Shown one piece after another: positions 13,837-26,367 of a DNA stretch of 64,000 bases (the stretch's first letter is position 1; each line of letters begins with the position of its first letter). Location: contig NC_134026.1 in NCBI RefSeq assembly GCF_964204645.1, forward strand, positions 28,476,650 through 28,540,649, written 5' to 3'. Under the pieces are notes generated by a model. It was given only the letters and a program-made list of their open reading frames with translations. It had not been told where the DNA came from and ran no database searches. Both the position numbers and the translations under genes were made by a program. Source of the DNA: Tubulanus polymorphus. Taxonomy: Eukaryota > Nemertea > Palaeonemertea > Tubulaniformes > Tubulanidae.

Positions 13837-16800
13837 GTTGAGAGTGCGTGCAGGGATCTCATCTCGATTCATCTAAATCCGCCGTTTATTTTCCATCAAT
13901 TTCACCATGAAATTCTAAACGATACCGCGGCACCGAGTGCACGGAAATGAAAGACTCTGGGCCCCGCAAATTGGTAATGATTTTACAAGAAGAAAGGCAA
14001 ACAAAATCATCTCGAAACCTTGATAATGATCGACCATTAAGTTGTGGCAACGAATAAGTTCGGTTAGCGAATAAAGCTTGAGCACAAATTCGGTAAAATA
14101 TGACTAATCGATAGAACTAACGTTTACGAGTTTAAAGATGGCATCTTTGTTACCGCGGGGGTTTTATGCGCTGAAAATGGCCTCAATAGTCTTCACGTGG
14201 TGTCATCAGAATTTCAGCTATAAAGACATAAAATAACGTTAATACGACTGTGCAACTGATGGCTCGGTGTTCATTTTACGTCAACACTAGCTCGCCAGGT
14301 TCCTGTCAGACGTTAATCATTTCATATGCCCCATTTGCAATCTACACCACGGAGATTTTCGTCGACGTGAATGCGCGTATTTCCCCTCACAAAAAGAACC
14401 CGTTTGGAATATAGAATTCCCCGCTGCTCGCCATCATCTGATATGTCAGTAATGTACAGCAAAATGACGTGTGTTGCTTATTGCCACCATGAATATTGTC
14501 AGGTTTCTCCAAACACCTTTTTTGCCTTTGGGACATCAAATGGGTTGATTTCAGAGAAAACACGAGATTCGGTTTGAAGAAAATATTTTTACAAGCGCCG
14601 TACGACTTGTTTCGTTTCCCAGTAGCGTGAATTTCTAAGGTTTTAGTGTTGAGATTATGCGCTGGTAAGAACAGCGATACTTCAGATTCTTCAACCGTGA
14701 AATTCTACACACAAGCCCACCAGCATCGTGTACGATTATACACGAGAGAATAGAAAATCGGCCGGCAGGAGGAAGCATATTGATATCTCTAAAATAAAAT
14801 AAAAACAACCTATCAACGAAACGCAAAGCGAGCGTATATTGTTGAAATATTATCACCACAGCAACGGATTAGGTTTTTGCTTTATGTGCCTATCGGCTGT
14901 CTTTATTCTTATCTTTTCAGTACGCTGGTTAATTCTGAATGTAAATATGAAAATTGCATGCGGCATTTGACATACGATGTCTGGCATAAGTCACCATATT
15001 CATTAAATTATCTATTGTCTTAATCCTGAAAGCTGGCTGTATTAACGAAAATAATTGTAACGCCACATTTTTACATTGTCATAGCCTAAAAGAACTTTTG
15101 GTTATATCTCATGAGGAGCCTAACCAAAAAACCTAACTCTTCCGTGCTGTGAACAGTTGGTCCTTTCCTGGGGGATGCTTCAGAGTTCTTAGATATACTT
15201 ATTACTGGATAAGTTAAAATGATTAACGCTGTACAAGAACGATTTCCAGAGTCACTCGACACTCAGTTACTAACTATCCCAAGTTGTCACTGTCAACAGT
15301 TTGAAGTGCTTTTTGACATCATTTATCCATTCCGCTTGTCACCATTTTATAGATTAAGTGCCGAGTTATTGAGAGAACTACTTCAAAAAGGATCATCTAA
15401 CAACGGGTTTCCAAATATATACCAGTACAAGCAAATAGAATAACAGATTAGCATGTGAAGCGTCACGATCGAGTATTATCCATTCTAATGATCGCTAGTT
15501 CGCTCCATTCACACACCGCCCCAACATGGATGCAAACTTTACCGTCGAAGTCACGGAGAGGAGGACTAGTAAATTACCGAATCATGACACTGAATTCGGT
15601 TTATCTTATTACCAGTGGATAGTATGTAAAGCAAAATTGATTTAATTCAATTACACCGACACAAAGATAGTTTGAACTATTGCCCACTGGGAATTAGTTA
15701 ATCACCATCATTGATGAAGCTTCAAACTAATGACAACTTATTAATAACTGGGTTTACAACTTTCGAATTAACAGTTGTTAACATCAACCGCCATCAACTT
15801 AAAACCTCGGATCCTGTTTTACGAAATCATGAATACAATACCTCAATATTCCACTGATTTTCAGGTTAATAGCATCATCTATATGACATAAACATTAAGT
15901 ACACTGCTTGCAATTACCTTTGTATTTTATCAATGCAGCATGCATTATGATACACGATTGTTAGTCTATGTCAAAATATTACTTGTTACGCCAGCGACTC
16001 CATATAGTTTTCGTCAAGGGAATGTAACGTTTTTCGAATGATATCATAATAGTTTTTTATCAAAATTGATGTTCCCGCTGTTTCTCTTACTACATTTTGC
16101 GTTGGAATTATTTAGTAAATTAATTACACGCTTGTGCTGCTGGTCCTGTGATGGATGGGACTCGTTAGGATTGCTACACAGTTATCAAACCCCATAGCTT
16201 AAACGTTATGCACCTGAACATTCAACGAAACGATTCAACACAATTTCTCCATAACTACAGTTGATACAGGATAGATATTGAGATTATAAAGAAATATTAT
16301 TTCAATGTTTATCTAGTGCGGTAAATATGCTTTTCCTTGGGGGGTTAAGCATTACAGATACTCAACGATGATTCATTATCAATTTTTGCTTTGCTGCCAC
16401 GCTATCCATCAAGACTCTCAAACCTACGTAGTTCATTGTCCATAATCGTTTAGATAACACTTGGCGGATAGTTATCATTCCGAGCGGCCTTTCTTAATTA
16501 CCTCTCGTAGAAACGTTTCGGAATATTTCCTGTCCGGTAAAACCCAGCTCACACTGCTACACTATATCTTAATACAGTACAGCTGTTTTGTTGTTGGATT
16601 TAATTCAGTTAACTTTTAACTTTTAAGATTTAACTAATTCTGGAGTGTGGGCTACTGGAGTGTCAGTAATTGCTCATTGTTCTATTATTAATAACTGCAG
16701 CGCTTTAGGCCTTGCGCTAACGCCACGACTGTGAGCGACATCAGTCGTTTGCATGCTGTCGATTTTCAGTGTTTTGTCGATAGTAACACCATCGTCGGTT

Positions 16801-17140
16801 TGTAACTGTTCTCTTCACCTTCGCAATCGAGCTGTTCGCGTAACTGCAACTGTGAATACTATATTTCTGGATACAGTCATCACCAGTCTCCGTAATAAAC
16901 ACTGGATTAGCAGTTAGACACAGCAGGTGGGTAAAGTTACTAAATATTCTAATAAAAACACCGAATTCCTCGTAAAAGTTTTCATAAATTGTGGGTTAAC
17001 ATTCGTGATTTTTTTGATTGACTGAAAACGATCTCATTTCGACATCAATTCAAGCCACCAGTTGGAAATATGTGGTTCCTAACAATCTACTTACTATTGA
17101 CATTGAAAGAGGGAATTTTCGGTCTTATTCGTATGATTGA

Positions 17141-17177
17141 TTGATTTGATTTGGTGTCATTTACAAACTCACCACAC
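17141..17177 (+). repeat. Dispersed repeat fragment, copy 1
   Basis: This stretch contains TTGATTTGGTGTCATTTACA followed by AACTCACCACAC. It matches the segment at 24540-24579 with a few substitutions. It has no coding potential. It is probably a fragment of a dispersed repeat family; its ends and class cannot be defined from two short copies. Confidence 0.5.
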
Positions 17178-17594
17178 CTGCCGGGAACGAAACAGGGGTT
17201 TAATGAACCCAATAGTTGAATAAACTGTGGTTAACTGCATTACATATGTATATTGAAAAATGATAGCCACATATACATATTGCATCACACTTAGAATCTG
17301 GTAATTGGAAATCGTTCCCACGTTAATTCAGTTTATTAACGATGTGAACATTTTGTAATACATGTTAAGTTGTCCGTCGAGTTGGAGATTCCTTCTATCC
17401 GTCAGACGCCAAAGTCACAATCAACAAAATCTTCTATTTTTACGCGAGATATATAATTAATGAATTATAATTATTTCTTTGCTAAATGAATCAGACGGAA
17501 CAGAATCGAATCAAAATTATTCCTTTGATTTGTTCGATCTATATGGAATATTGTTGATCATTATTGCGGAAAAGCACGAAGTGGCGCTGTGTTT

Positions 17595-17614
17595 GTGACG
17601 TAGTGCTACGTCAC
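17595..17614. promoter_or_regulatory. 20-bp palindrome with two CRE-like half-sites
   Basis: GTGACGTAG and CTACGTCAC are perfect reverse complements separated by two bases. Each arm contains TGACGT, the core half-site bound by CREB/ATF-type bZIP factors. It lies about 8.6 kb upstream of the calcium sensor coding start, so a link is not shown. It may equally be a chance palindrome. Confidence 0.2.
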
Positions 17615-20600
17615 TGCAGAAGTACCGCAATGGCAACTAAAGGAAAGTAATTTTGTTTTGGCCTGTGGATTTGTTTTTTTGCCAAATGTCAATTCAATCC
17701 ATTTACCACAATCTGTTTTTTTCTGTGACGTTTTAATTTTCTTTTCCGTCGAATCCGCTGATTAGATTCCCAACATGTGTGTAATGTACAGTATACAAAA
17801 ACTAATTTTCTCTTTACGACTCATGGCTAAAGCGTACATATATTAGACCCCTTGACAGCGCAGAATCTCTCATCTCGTTAGTTTGAAATATCCCACGTTC
17901 TCTGGACTATATATCCTTATCTAGTAATTGGGAAATTTTGTCCATTAACTTTTTACTACTCGTTTGAAGTATATAAGAGGATTGACAATCATGTATAAAA
18001 CCATTTTGAAATTTCCGTTAACACCGAACGACAACAACGCTGAACGCGATCGTGGAGCAATGCGGAAAATGTATATACAGTTTAATGTATTCGATGACGA
18101 TGGAGGTATTGATTTTTTCTAAATGAATCATATACCGATAATCAAATCTAAAGTTTGTTAAATTGATAGTGTTTCGGGTGAGCTGCAGCACCTGATGGTT
18201 GCAGTGATTAAGACAGTTCGTTACAGTTTCCTCCAGTTCATTACAAGACGTCTCCGTTCTATTCGATATTCGATACTCGACTTTCGAAAATGGGATTAGT
18301 TTATCGATTTTCCATTTTAGTTAAACCTGAATCCCGGAGACGGTAATTCCCTGCAGTCCTTTTCGATCGTCGAATGCGAACGCGGCCTCTGATCGACAAA
18401 GGAATAAATAAAGAAAAACCGTCAATTGTATCAACGCTGACCGCTGTCATATTACAAATGGAACTGTCAGACGCGTATATTGAATGGCGGCATTGGCAAT
18501 AGCGGTTGATTAGCATTTCCAGTGAACGTCACATTGTTGTAAGGAGATAATGTTATTTCCGATTGACGAACGATAAAATAGCACAGTACAACGTTAAGGG
18601 TACCTGATATCTGATTGCCAGACTTCTCAACGATTGGTTTTACGGGAAACTCTTGCACTGCCACTCGGGGGAATATCCCGTCGGACACGAGCACTCATCA
18701 TCCGACTGAAGTGAGATTGAAGACGTTCGGCTCGTTCTTCAATCTCACAGTCTTCGTAAAAATGAAAACATTTAGTAATCCGTGGCTGGAAAATGAGCCA
18801 CCTCGATTGAAATAGAGATATCATAAGAAATGAAAAAAAACTTGATCTATCATTCTAACATCTTGAAAGGTGGAAGTTCTCTTTTAACTCATGATTCTAT
18901 CGATGTTCTACCATGTTAATCCGCGTGAACTGTTTCGTTCACACGCAATGAAAATATGCTCCTGGTAGGCCTATTGATCTACGTATTTAAAATCGGGCAG
19001 AATTCTCTTCCACTTCAATCTCAGGTAGAACGAACCTACAAGTGCAGAAGGTTGCCATGATGATGTCTCGAAAATCTGGACAATTTCACGGTACGACCGG
19101 AGAGGAGAATACAAATACACTCATTACTGCTCTATTTACATAAAGTAGGGGTAACATGAGAAAGGCAGAGCAAGGCCACATATTCAATTATATAGCATCA
19201 CCTACATACACTCCATCCTTGTCGGAGACATTCTTACGTAAGACTAAAGGTGTTTAAATCGCGAATAGAAAAAAAATCCAATTTTTTCTTCGGTCGTATA
19301 AAGATTAGAGACAAGTGGTCGTAAATTCGTGGTCACGATAATACGTAATTTAAGCACGGTCTGCACCTTTTAACCTGTGCAATTTAGCGGCAGTAAAAGA
19401 TTCGCCGGTAATCGTAGCTGACTGGTATCGGACAAACCAGGTATTAAATGCGAGGATAATTGTCGGGAAACGACTGCGCATATTGAAACCGAAAATGCAC
19501 AGCCACCGACAAATACCGTTTCTTCGCAAGCTTCTCATTCAATACGCTGTTACATTGGCTTTACCCATTAGCGTGTGTATAACTCAACCGTGTACCTTGC
19601 ATCGTGTTTCACCTGTGAAGGCAAGCGAAGAAAAAGTCCTACTGATATTATCTTTCTAAACAGAATCTTTGATGCTTTAAGCTATACTTCATAGCAGGTG
19701 ATGTTTTTCGATCGCAAATGATTTAGTTAGCAATCATTCTAAAATGCACATTATGTACGTTAAAACAGTCGATGAGAAAGGATTCGTCTAAGTTTGTCCG
19801 TTATTAGTATGATCTCAATTTTCTCATAACTCACACCATGGCCATTAGATTCCTATCAAGAACACATCTTCAAAATAGTGTTGTTTTGTGTCTTGTGCGA
19901 ACAAAGTATAAAGAAATGGGGGAACATCCTTTATATACGTATTATCAAGCATCTTGAATATCATTTTATCGTGAAGCAACTTTTGCCATTACGAATTTCG
20001 GATGATAACTGTTATCTCGTCAAAGCATTCACACGAGACTCTGGGTGCCCCAGCTGATATGCCAAATCAGATAACGAGAATGGAGATAATTCAATAGTTA
20101 ATATACGTATGCAGCTGGACGCATCGTGGAATCCTTTGGGAACTTATGACATAAACAATATTTTCCGCATTACGTACTTGCAGTTCTCATATATTCATCA
20201 AGGTTATACGTGGAGCAAAGTGGTGGATATATATTATTGATATCCGAAACATCTCTTCTTAATCCAAATCTCCTTTAAATACCGTCTACAGATGAGTAGC
20301 GCCAGCCTAATGGTGCATCGATGCAATTGATACGTCTAGATGCAAGAGACTAAGTGAAAGGTTCGCGAGTATTTTGCCGTCGACTGTAATAGCATTAGAA
20401 TCTCAACGGCGTCGCGTCAACACTCCTATATTTTCTGGGAATAACAATGATGCGAAATGTTTTCTATAATACAAAAATCCAACGACGGTGCATAAAAGAA
20501 AACATGACATTCCTGATGGATTCTTCGTGTTACGAGTCGCTCTGGCGGCCGATTTGAGCAGTTGCAACCGAAGTAGAGTCTAGTTGCCGTAGCAACCACC

Positions 20601-21797
20601 TGTTGTTTTTCTGTCTCCGTTTTTAGTCAAAACGTCTCTTATCAAAACCGTCGGATTCTCTTGAGAAACTTAACTTCCTAATATAGTTGAAATTCAGTTT
20701 AAAAGTCCACTAACGCTACGAAAGCTATTTTTGTAGGGGATCATTTAGGATAGTATGTGGTTTACCGAATGTTGATGATGACAATGTCGATGTTGACAAT
20801 GACATTTCATGTCCAAAACTTAACGACTACCTTTTTAAACGACACTTTCTGGTAGAAAAAGGTAACGTGTAAAGATATCTATGAAATGAATAATCATCGT
20901 ACGACGAAAGTTCTAAGGGCTATAGTGGTAGCACGTTCAACTATCAAATTGTGAAATCTTTCTTGTATGTCGGCTGGTGTGACGTCATTCGACATTTGAA
21001 GCGACCAGCAGACGATGAAGAGCCATACCATCAATTTTTCGGTCAATTAGTAGTAGCCCTAGTCGTGATGATCATCGAATGAAAGCAATACACGGAGAGA
21101 TGATTAGACAAATAGAGTCCAACGAGATCGATCATCATATTTCTTCTTGATCTTCAATAAATATTGGAAGACTAAGCGACCTTGGTATTTACATGTTGGT
21201 TGGGGAACTTTTTCAGGAGAATAATGATTCTGCAATATCAGTACTCCTCGCGTGTGTCTATCTCGTTATTCACGCTCCAACAAGGAAGTTATGAATGCAA
21301 ATGCAAGCTGTGCAAGTTTCGAAACTAACTGTATGTCTACATTTATGTATTGATGTTGGGACGACAGCTGGACTGACACACAATAAGCTTGCCACGCTAT
21401 TTGTGATGTCGCAAATTTATACCGTTTTTATAGAACAAAAGTGGATTAACACGCGTATATGAGTTGATGTACCGCATCACTAGCATTGTACACAATACAG
21501 ATTCATAGAATGTGACTATTTCGACAGATTTTCATACGTTAAAAATAGACACAGCTTTTTCACCGAGTGAGGAGTAATTAGAACAACGAATTTTCTAATT
21601 CTAGTTGTGAAGATGTGGCGTTGAAATGGATATCTACAGCAAGAGCAACTGAAGGTAAATAAACAAGAAATCATTTTTTGTGTATGAAATCAGCTGAATT
21701 CAGCCAGCAACTTAAGTTTTAAATCATTGAAATACATCAAAGTATAGATAGATTCATACGATGATCCATTGATTTGGAAAATTATATGTGTTAGTAC

Positions 21798-21992
21798 ATA
21801 GCGGCGTTCAAGCTCGCGAAAAGTCCGTTCTAAATTAGTCCGTCTCATTTTAGAACGGACCAAGGAAGACGATCCAGGTCTGTTCTAAATTTCATACCGT
21901 AGCATTGATTTCGTTCGTTCGAAAGTGGTTCATTCAAAGTACGGGCCAAATTGGAACGGACTTCGTAGCGATAGTGCAGTGAACGCTGCTAT
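21798..21992. mobile_element. Foldback/MITE-like element
   Basis: The ends are imperfect inverted repeats. The left end reads ATAGCGGCGTTCA and, inside it, AAGTCCGTTC. The reverse complement of the right end reads ATAGCAGCGTTCA and AAGTCCGTTC. A nested 12-bp hairpin, GTCCGTTCTAAA with TTTAGAACGGAC, sits near the left end. The element is about 195 bp with no coding capacity, which fits a non-autonomous inverted-repeat element. I could not identify a target-site duplication, so the superfamily is unknown. Confidence 0.5.
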
Positions 21993-24539
21993 CACTTCCT
22001 GCTTTGTACAATTTGCTCCAAAACTAATTCAACAAGTGATTAGAATTTAATCAGCTGATTTAACTTCTGGATTGCAAATATGAATAGGCCGTCAATGGAG
22101 CATCGTCCTGTCTCTTTACACAAACTGTATTTGTATTCAGTTTACCTCGTGTGTTTGTGTGTATGTATTTATGTATGAACATTCTCACAGTGTAGGCAAA
22201 TTGCTGAGAGAAATATAAGGCAAAAATGTGCAGAATCTTATACTGTTAAAGAATACCTGTTACTGTGTTGTTTGGAAAACAGTTGTTATTGTTCATCTAC
22301 GTTTTTACGATTACACAAATCTACACAGTAAAGTACAATCATACTCTCTCACGGTACTTCAAAATAACTTCATAACGTGAGGCGTCTACGTCTACAACCA
22401 TTGATACGGGACGGATGCCAGATATCAGACTTTTTGAGAATTATCATATCATATATCGTATCCACGTGCTTTAAGATGTAGATATTGCGTGTAATAACAT
22501 CGTCAGTAAGGTACGTAACTATCACGTCGATGGTCTGAAAAATTCTTTGAAACAATATCAAACAACTTTGCAATTTAAAACGTATACTCGATTCTTGATA
22601 GCTTCACCTGCGTTAGTACACGGTATAATTATGTCGGCTATTTTTGTCCCATAGCAGGTGAAACAGCCATCTATATTTTATCATCTCTCGACAAAATTCG
22701 CTAGACCAGATGTTTCTTGGACGTTTTATGTCTTGTTTATCGTTATTGTATTATACACAGGACCACGTGTAGTAATGCCGAGGAATTGTTTTCTTACTTT
22801 GTTGGACTAAAATTTCTAAACATAAACCTCACCAAAAAGAAGGAAATAGTAAAGTATTTCTCTCAAACTTTGATTTCGTAATTACGTTTTTATTTTTATA
22901 ACAACAAAAAAGCAGTTTGGCCATGCTGGCCGGTGCATAACTAACCGTTATCTATTTCACCGTTATCTCTGAATATACGGTGACGTCTTTCACTGACATG
23001 TGACTGAACTAGCCTGATGTTTCATATTTTGAAAAATATGGAACTTCAAATATCAACTTAGCAACGGAACATTAAGCATTTCAAAACAATTATGTACATT
23101 ATATCAGAACCCTCTGAGCGTTGATGCATTCGATATTGCCATGGAGAAGCTTGAAGAAAATTATTGGTTTGGTGACGACCATTGCCTATTAACTATGCAA
23201 AAATCTTCCCGACGCACATTCCAGACTATTTTTAAGTTTATAGCCTCACAGATAATTACATTTTTATCGGATAAATTTCGTAAACGGTGAAATAATCGAT
23301 CAAAAGACTGTCAATGATGAATCTGAAATTTAATTTCCCACAAGCGCTTTTAAATTGTGGCATATAGACTAAATTAATTATTCGACGATGTGTACACAAC
23401 GCATCTGTCTCATGGGCAAATCGAATCTATTGGATCCCGAGTGATCCGGCATTATCATTACCATCACACGGACGATCAACTTTGGGGATAGGTCCGATTT
23501 TCATTGAATTGCTCACATTTCATATCCATTTGTCATTTGCGTGAATGGTATAGAAATATGAGCGTGCTGTATCAGTAAACAGCGAAAGCGCCGTATTAAA
23601 AACAGATGCCGCACGAAAACAAATTTTTTTGGGGGAAATATTGACCAAATCGAATCTATAGTCGATTATGTAAGGCTGTGACGGTGGTAACATATGGACG
23701 TACTGTTCTCGCCTGCACGAAACGTGATGTAATTTAATCCAACTTTCTTCGAACCGTTTGTACGAGTCTCGTGGGTTTTAGAAAAAAAAACCTGCAGAGA
23801 CAGCAATTATCCGGCGAGGTGAGCTATTTTTGCTTGGAAAGTCAGTTAATATGCATTGTGTATATAATGTGTACCCTGTGGGTGTCGTCAACATGTTCAT
23901 CATTGATTCCGCCATTACATTACATTTCCGTTAATTTACTCCGTCATTGTCAACAGCGTTTAATGAACACCATCAACAACAACACTATAACTCTCATCAG
24001 GAGTAATGTATATGAACAATTCGTCCATTAGTTTAGGTACGATGTATCATCGGTTTTCCTGTTCTACTCCGCTTACAGCTTGTCCTTGCGCGGAAACTTT
24101 GTCAAATTGTGAAAGGTATATCTCAAAAAGCAAGGTTCTGCCAATTTTCGTGTTTTGCGCACTTCATATGGATTTACTGGATGCTGCATGGTTTTTGTTA
24201 CTGCTACCGATAAAATGAAAATGCGCGGTACATTGCCGATCTATCCTCGTGGGAACATAACAGTTTTATAACATCGCAAGACGGAATTATCTTTTCGTCT
24301 ACCGTTGAGTAATTATTCGGGACAAAATAGCACAACGGTACAGTAGAACATTAATTGAAAACAACCGTCGCCTTCTCAAGCAGATGAGATACGTATTTTT
24401 CAAGTTGCCAGATCCAGCATAGAGAGGTTCTCTTAAAAAGCAATATGTACCAGAACGACTACGTGGAATAACGATGTATTGTACATTTTTGCAAGCCATA
24501 ATTTTTTTTTGAAATAGGGGAATTGCGGCTCTTATTATT

Positions 24540-24579
24540 GATTTGAATTGATTTGGTGCCCCTTACAAAGTCATCACAC
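24540..24579 (+). repeat. Dispersed repeat fragment, copy 2
   Basis: This stretch contains GATTTGGTGCCCCTTACAAA and then GTCATCACAC, and is the partner of the copy at 17141-17177 in the same orientation. No target duplication or tail is visible. Class unknown. Confidence 0.5.
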
Positions 24580-26240
24580 ATCGAGATTTGAAAATGAATG
24601 GTTCAAGGTCTAATACTGTCCGTTAACCCTGAATTATACTTATTGCAAATACTCAAATCGGATACAATGAAATTAAGTGAAACCTTTATTTATTGCACCT
24701 ATACATCTATACATTTTCTTATCGTTTTCAAAGATTCAGTAATTCTTTGCGTGTTCTTTCTTCTGAAGATTCGATACAAATGAATATAACTGATATTTGA
24801 AAGAACGATATCGCGATAAACAAGACGTTTCGCGAATTAGATTTGTTTGCTGTTGTGGGTGATATTTTCCATATGAAAGATGGATATTTTCTGTGAATGA
24901 ACCTCTCAAGACGATGTTTACTGGCAACCGCTATCATTCAATATCCAGAAGTTTCCTGGCGATACTAGCATACACGACGATATATACATATATCGTCCAA
25001 TTTACGTGTTCGTTGGATGTTGGTTCGTTGTCGTCATACCAATTAGGCATTAGTCGCTGTGAGAATGTGTCTGGGATTATATATTCTTGTCTCATCGTCA
25101 GTGTAAATGGCTCTAACGAATGACAAATCAACTGTATGTGTCCCGGCATACATCGTCCATTAACGCCATGCTGCTATAGTACTCGACGGTTTCTTGTCAA
25201 CAAGACACGAGGGAGCTCTATCGAATCTCAATCCCCGCCAGATTAATGAGGAACGTCCCGCAACAGAATCGCCAATCGCAGAGTTTTGAAATCATAAGGA
25301 GACGCGGCAGTTGAATCAAAAACAACGCAGACGACTGGCTTACGATGTCTGAATACGGTTTATTATAATTTATGTATTTCATATACGTTTACACTTCGTA
25401 CGTAGTTTGTATAGGTTTTTGTGTATTTCCCACTAATGTGTGAACAAAATAAAAAGCAAATTATAGCCTCCGGTATCACGTGCTAAGAATGCCTGTAATG
25501 AATGTCCGTAACGTAATACGTGACCATTGACAAACTCATTATGAGTCGCTTTCGAACTATGTTTTTACAGGGGGCCGAAAATGCGATGTAGAGACACGTA
25601 TTTATGTGAATGTGATCGTCTCCGGTCTTATTAGAAGGATATAAAAAATCACAATCCATGCTCTGATGAAGTGAAGGATATTGGCAATAAAGAAGTTGGA
25701 AAATAAACGCTGTTTATTTGATGGATTTCTGTCGTGCGGATCGATCGTTAACCCGCTGGTATTTCGGCCTCATTACACGCTGATTGACTAGACAAATAGC
25801 CCTATCATCATTGCCCTCAGCGTACGAGCGCAAAAACCTTATATTTACTTGTTTCGTCCTTTCATCCGTCTTTCATCTCTTTACGTTTCATGTTTCTAGT
25901 TATTTCAGCTTCTTTTCTGCCAGTTCGCCTCGCTTCCTCGTTGATATACTACAAGAAATCTCCATAAGATGCAGTGTTCATGGAATATTTCCGATATCTT
26001 TTCAGATAGAGACATAAATAATAACTGGAGATCATATAACGGAACAGTTGCGAAGGGTAGGTATGATTGTACTGATAAAGGAATCCAGGCACCCTGTACC
26101 CTTAAGGGAGTATCTTTATTACTCGCATTAGAACAGAGAATTATGAATTATGTAAGAGCTATTTATCTACACGAAATAGCATTTAAGTATATTGTGCAGA
26201 AACACGTATTGCAGTCAACTAATGCTTTCTATCGTTGCAG

Positions 26241-26256
26241 ATATCAACGGAAGAAT
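26241..26256 (+). other. 5' untranslated end of the first coding exon of the calcium sensor
   Basis: The acceptor ...GTTGCAG ends at 26240 and the initiating ATG is at 26257, leaving a 16-base leader in this exon. This implies at least one upstream non-coding exon. The frame is also open upstream of the acceptor, but that part gives no family similarity and is taken as intron. Confidence 0.65.
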
Positions 26257-26367
26257 ATGGGGAACAGCAACAGCAATAAAAAGCTTCCACAGGAGGACTT
26301 GAATTTCCTGATGACTAACACGCAATTCACCAAAAAACAGATTAAGAAATGGTACAAGGGTTTCATA
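26257..26367 (+). CDS. Calcium sensor coding exon 1 (residues 1-37)
   Basis: This exon encodes the myristoylation motif, the first helix and WYKGFI. The donor GTGAGT follows at 26368 after a complete ATA codon (phase 0). Confidence 0.92.

Larger units (their letters stand above)
1..17140. other. Gene-free stretch, no supported gene
   Basis: I find no exon series or recognisable protein domain here on either strand. Open frames reach about 134 codons but show no family motif, no splice context and no bias that sets them apart from chance in AT-rich DNA. Visible items are a short perfect hairpin at 22-43 and a pyrimidine tract at 13775-13836, listed separately. A 74-residue ATG-started frame near 15219-15443 and a 61-residue one ending at 7717 have plausible amino-acid mixes but no homology I recognise. 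Distal promoter or untranslated exons could lie here unseen. Confidence 0.6.
17178..26240. other. Gene-free stretch upstream of the calcium sensor gene
   Basis: No coding exon is supported here. The first coding exon of the calcium sensor at 26257 begins with a clear splice acceptor at 26239-26240, so one or more untranslated leader exons and the promoter should lie somewhere upstream, probably in this stretch. I cannot place them. Visible items are an inverted CRE-like palindrome at 17595-17614, a foldback element at 21798-21992 and a repeat fragment at 24540-24579. Confidence 0.6.

Noticed and set aside
25969-26256. Longer open frame leading into the calcium sensor start
   Set aside because: The sequence before 26241 ends in a good splice acceptor and shows no family similarity; the MGNSNS start matches the family's N-terminus.
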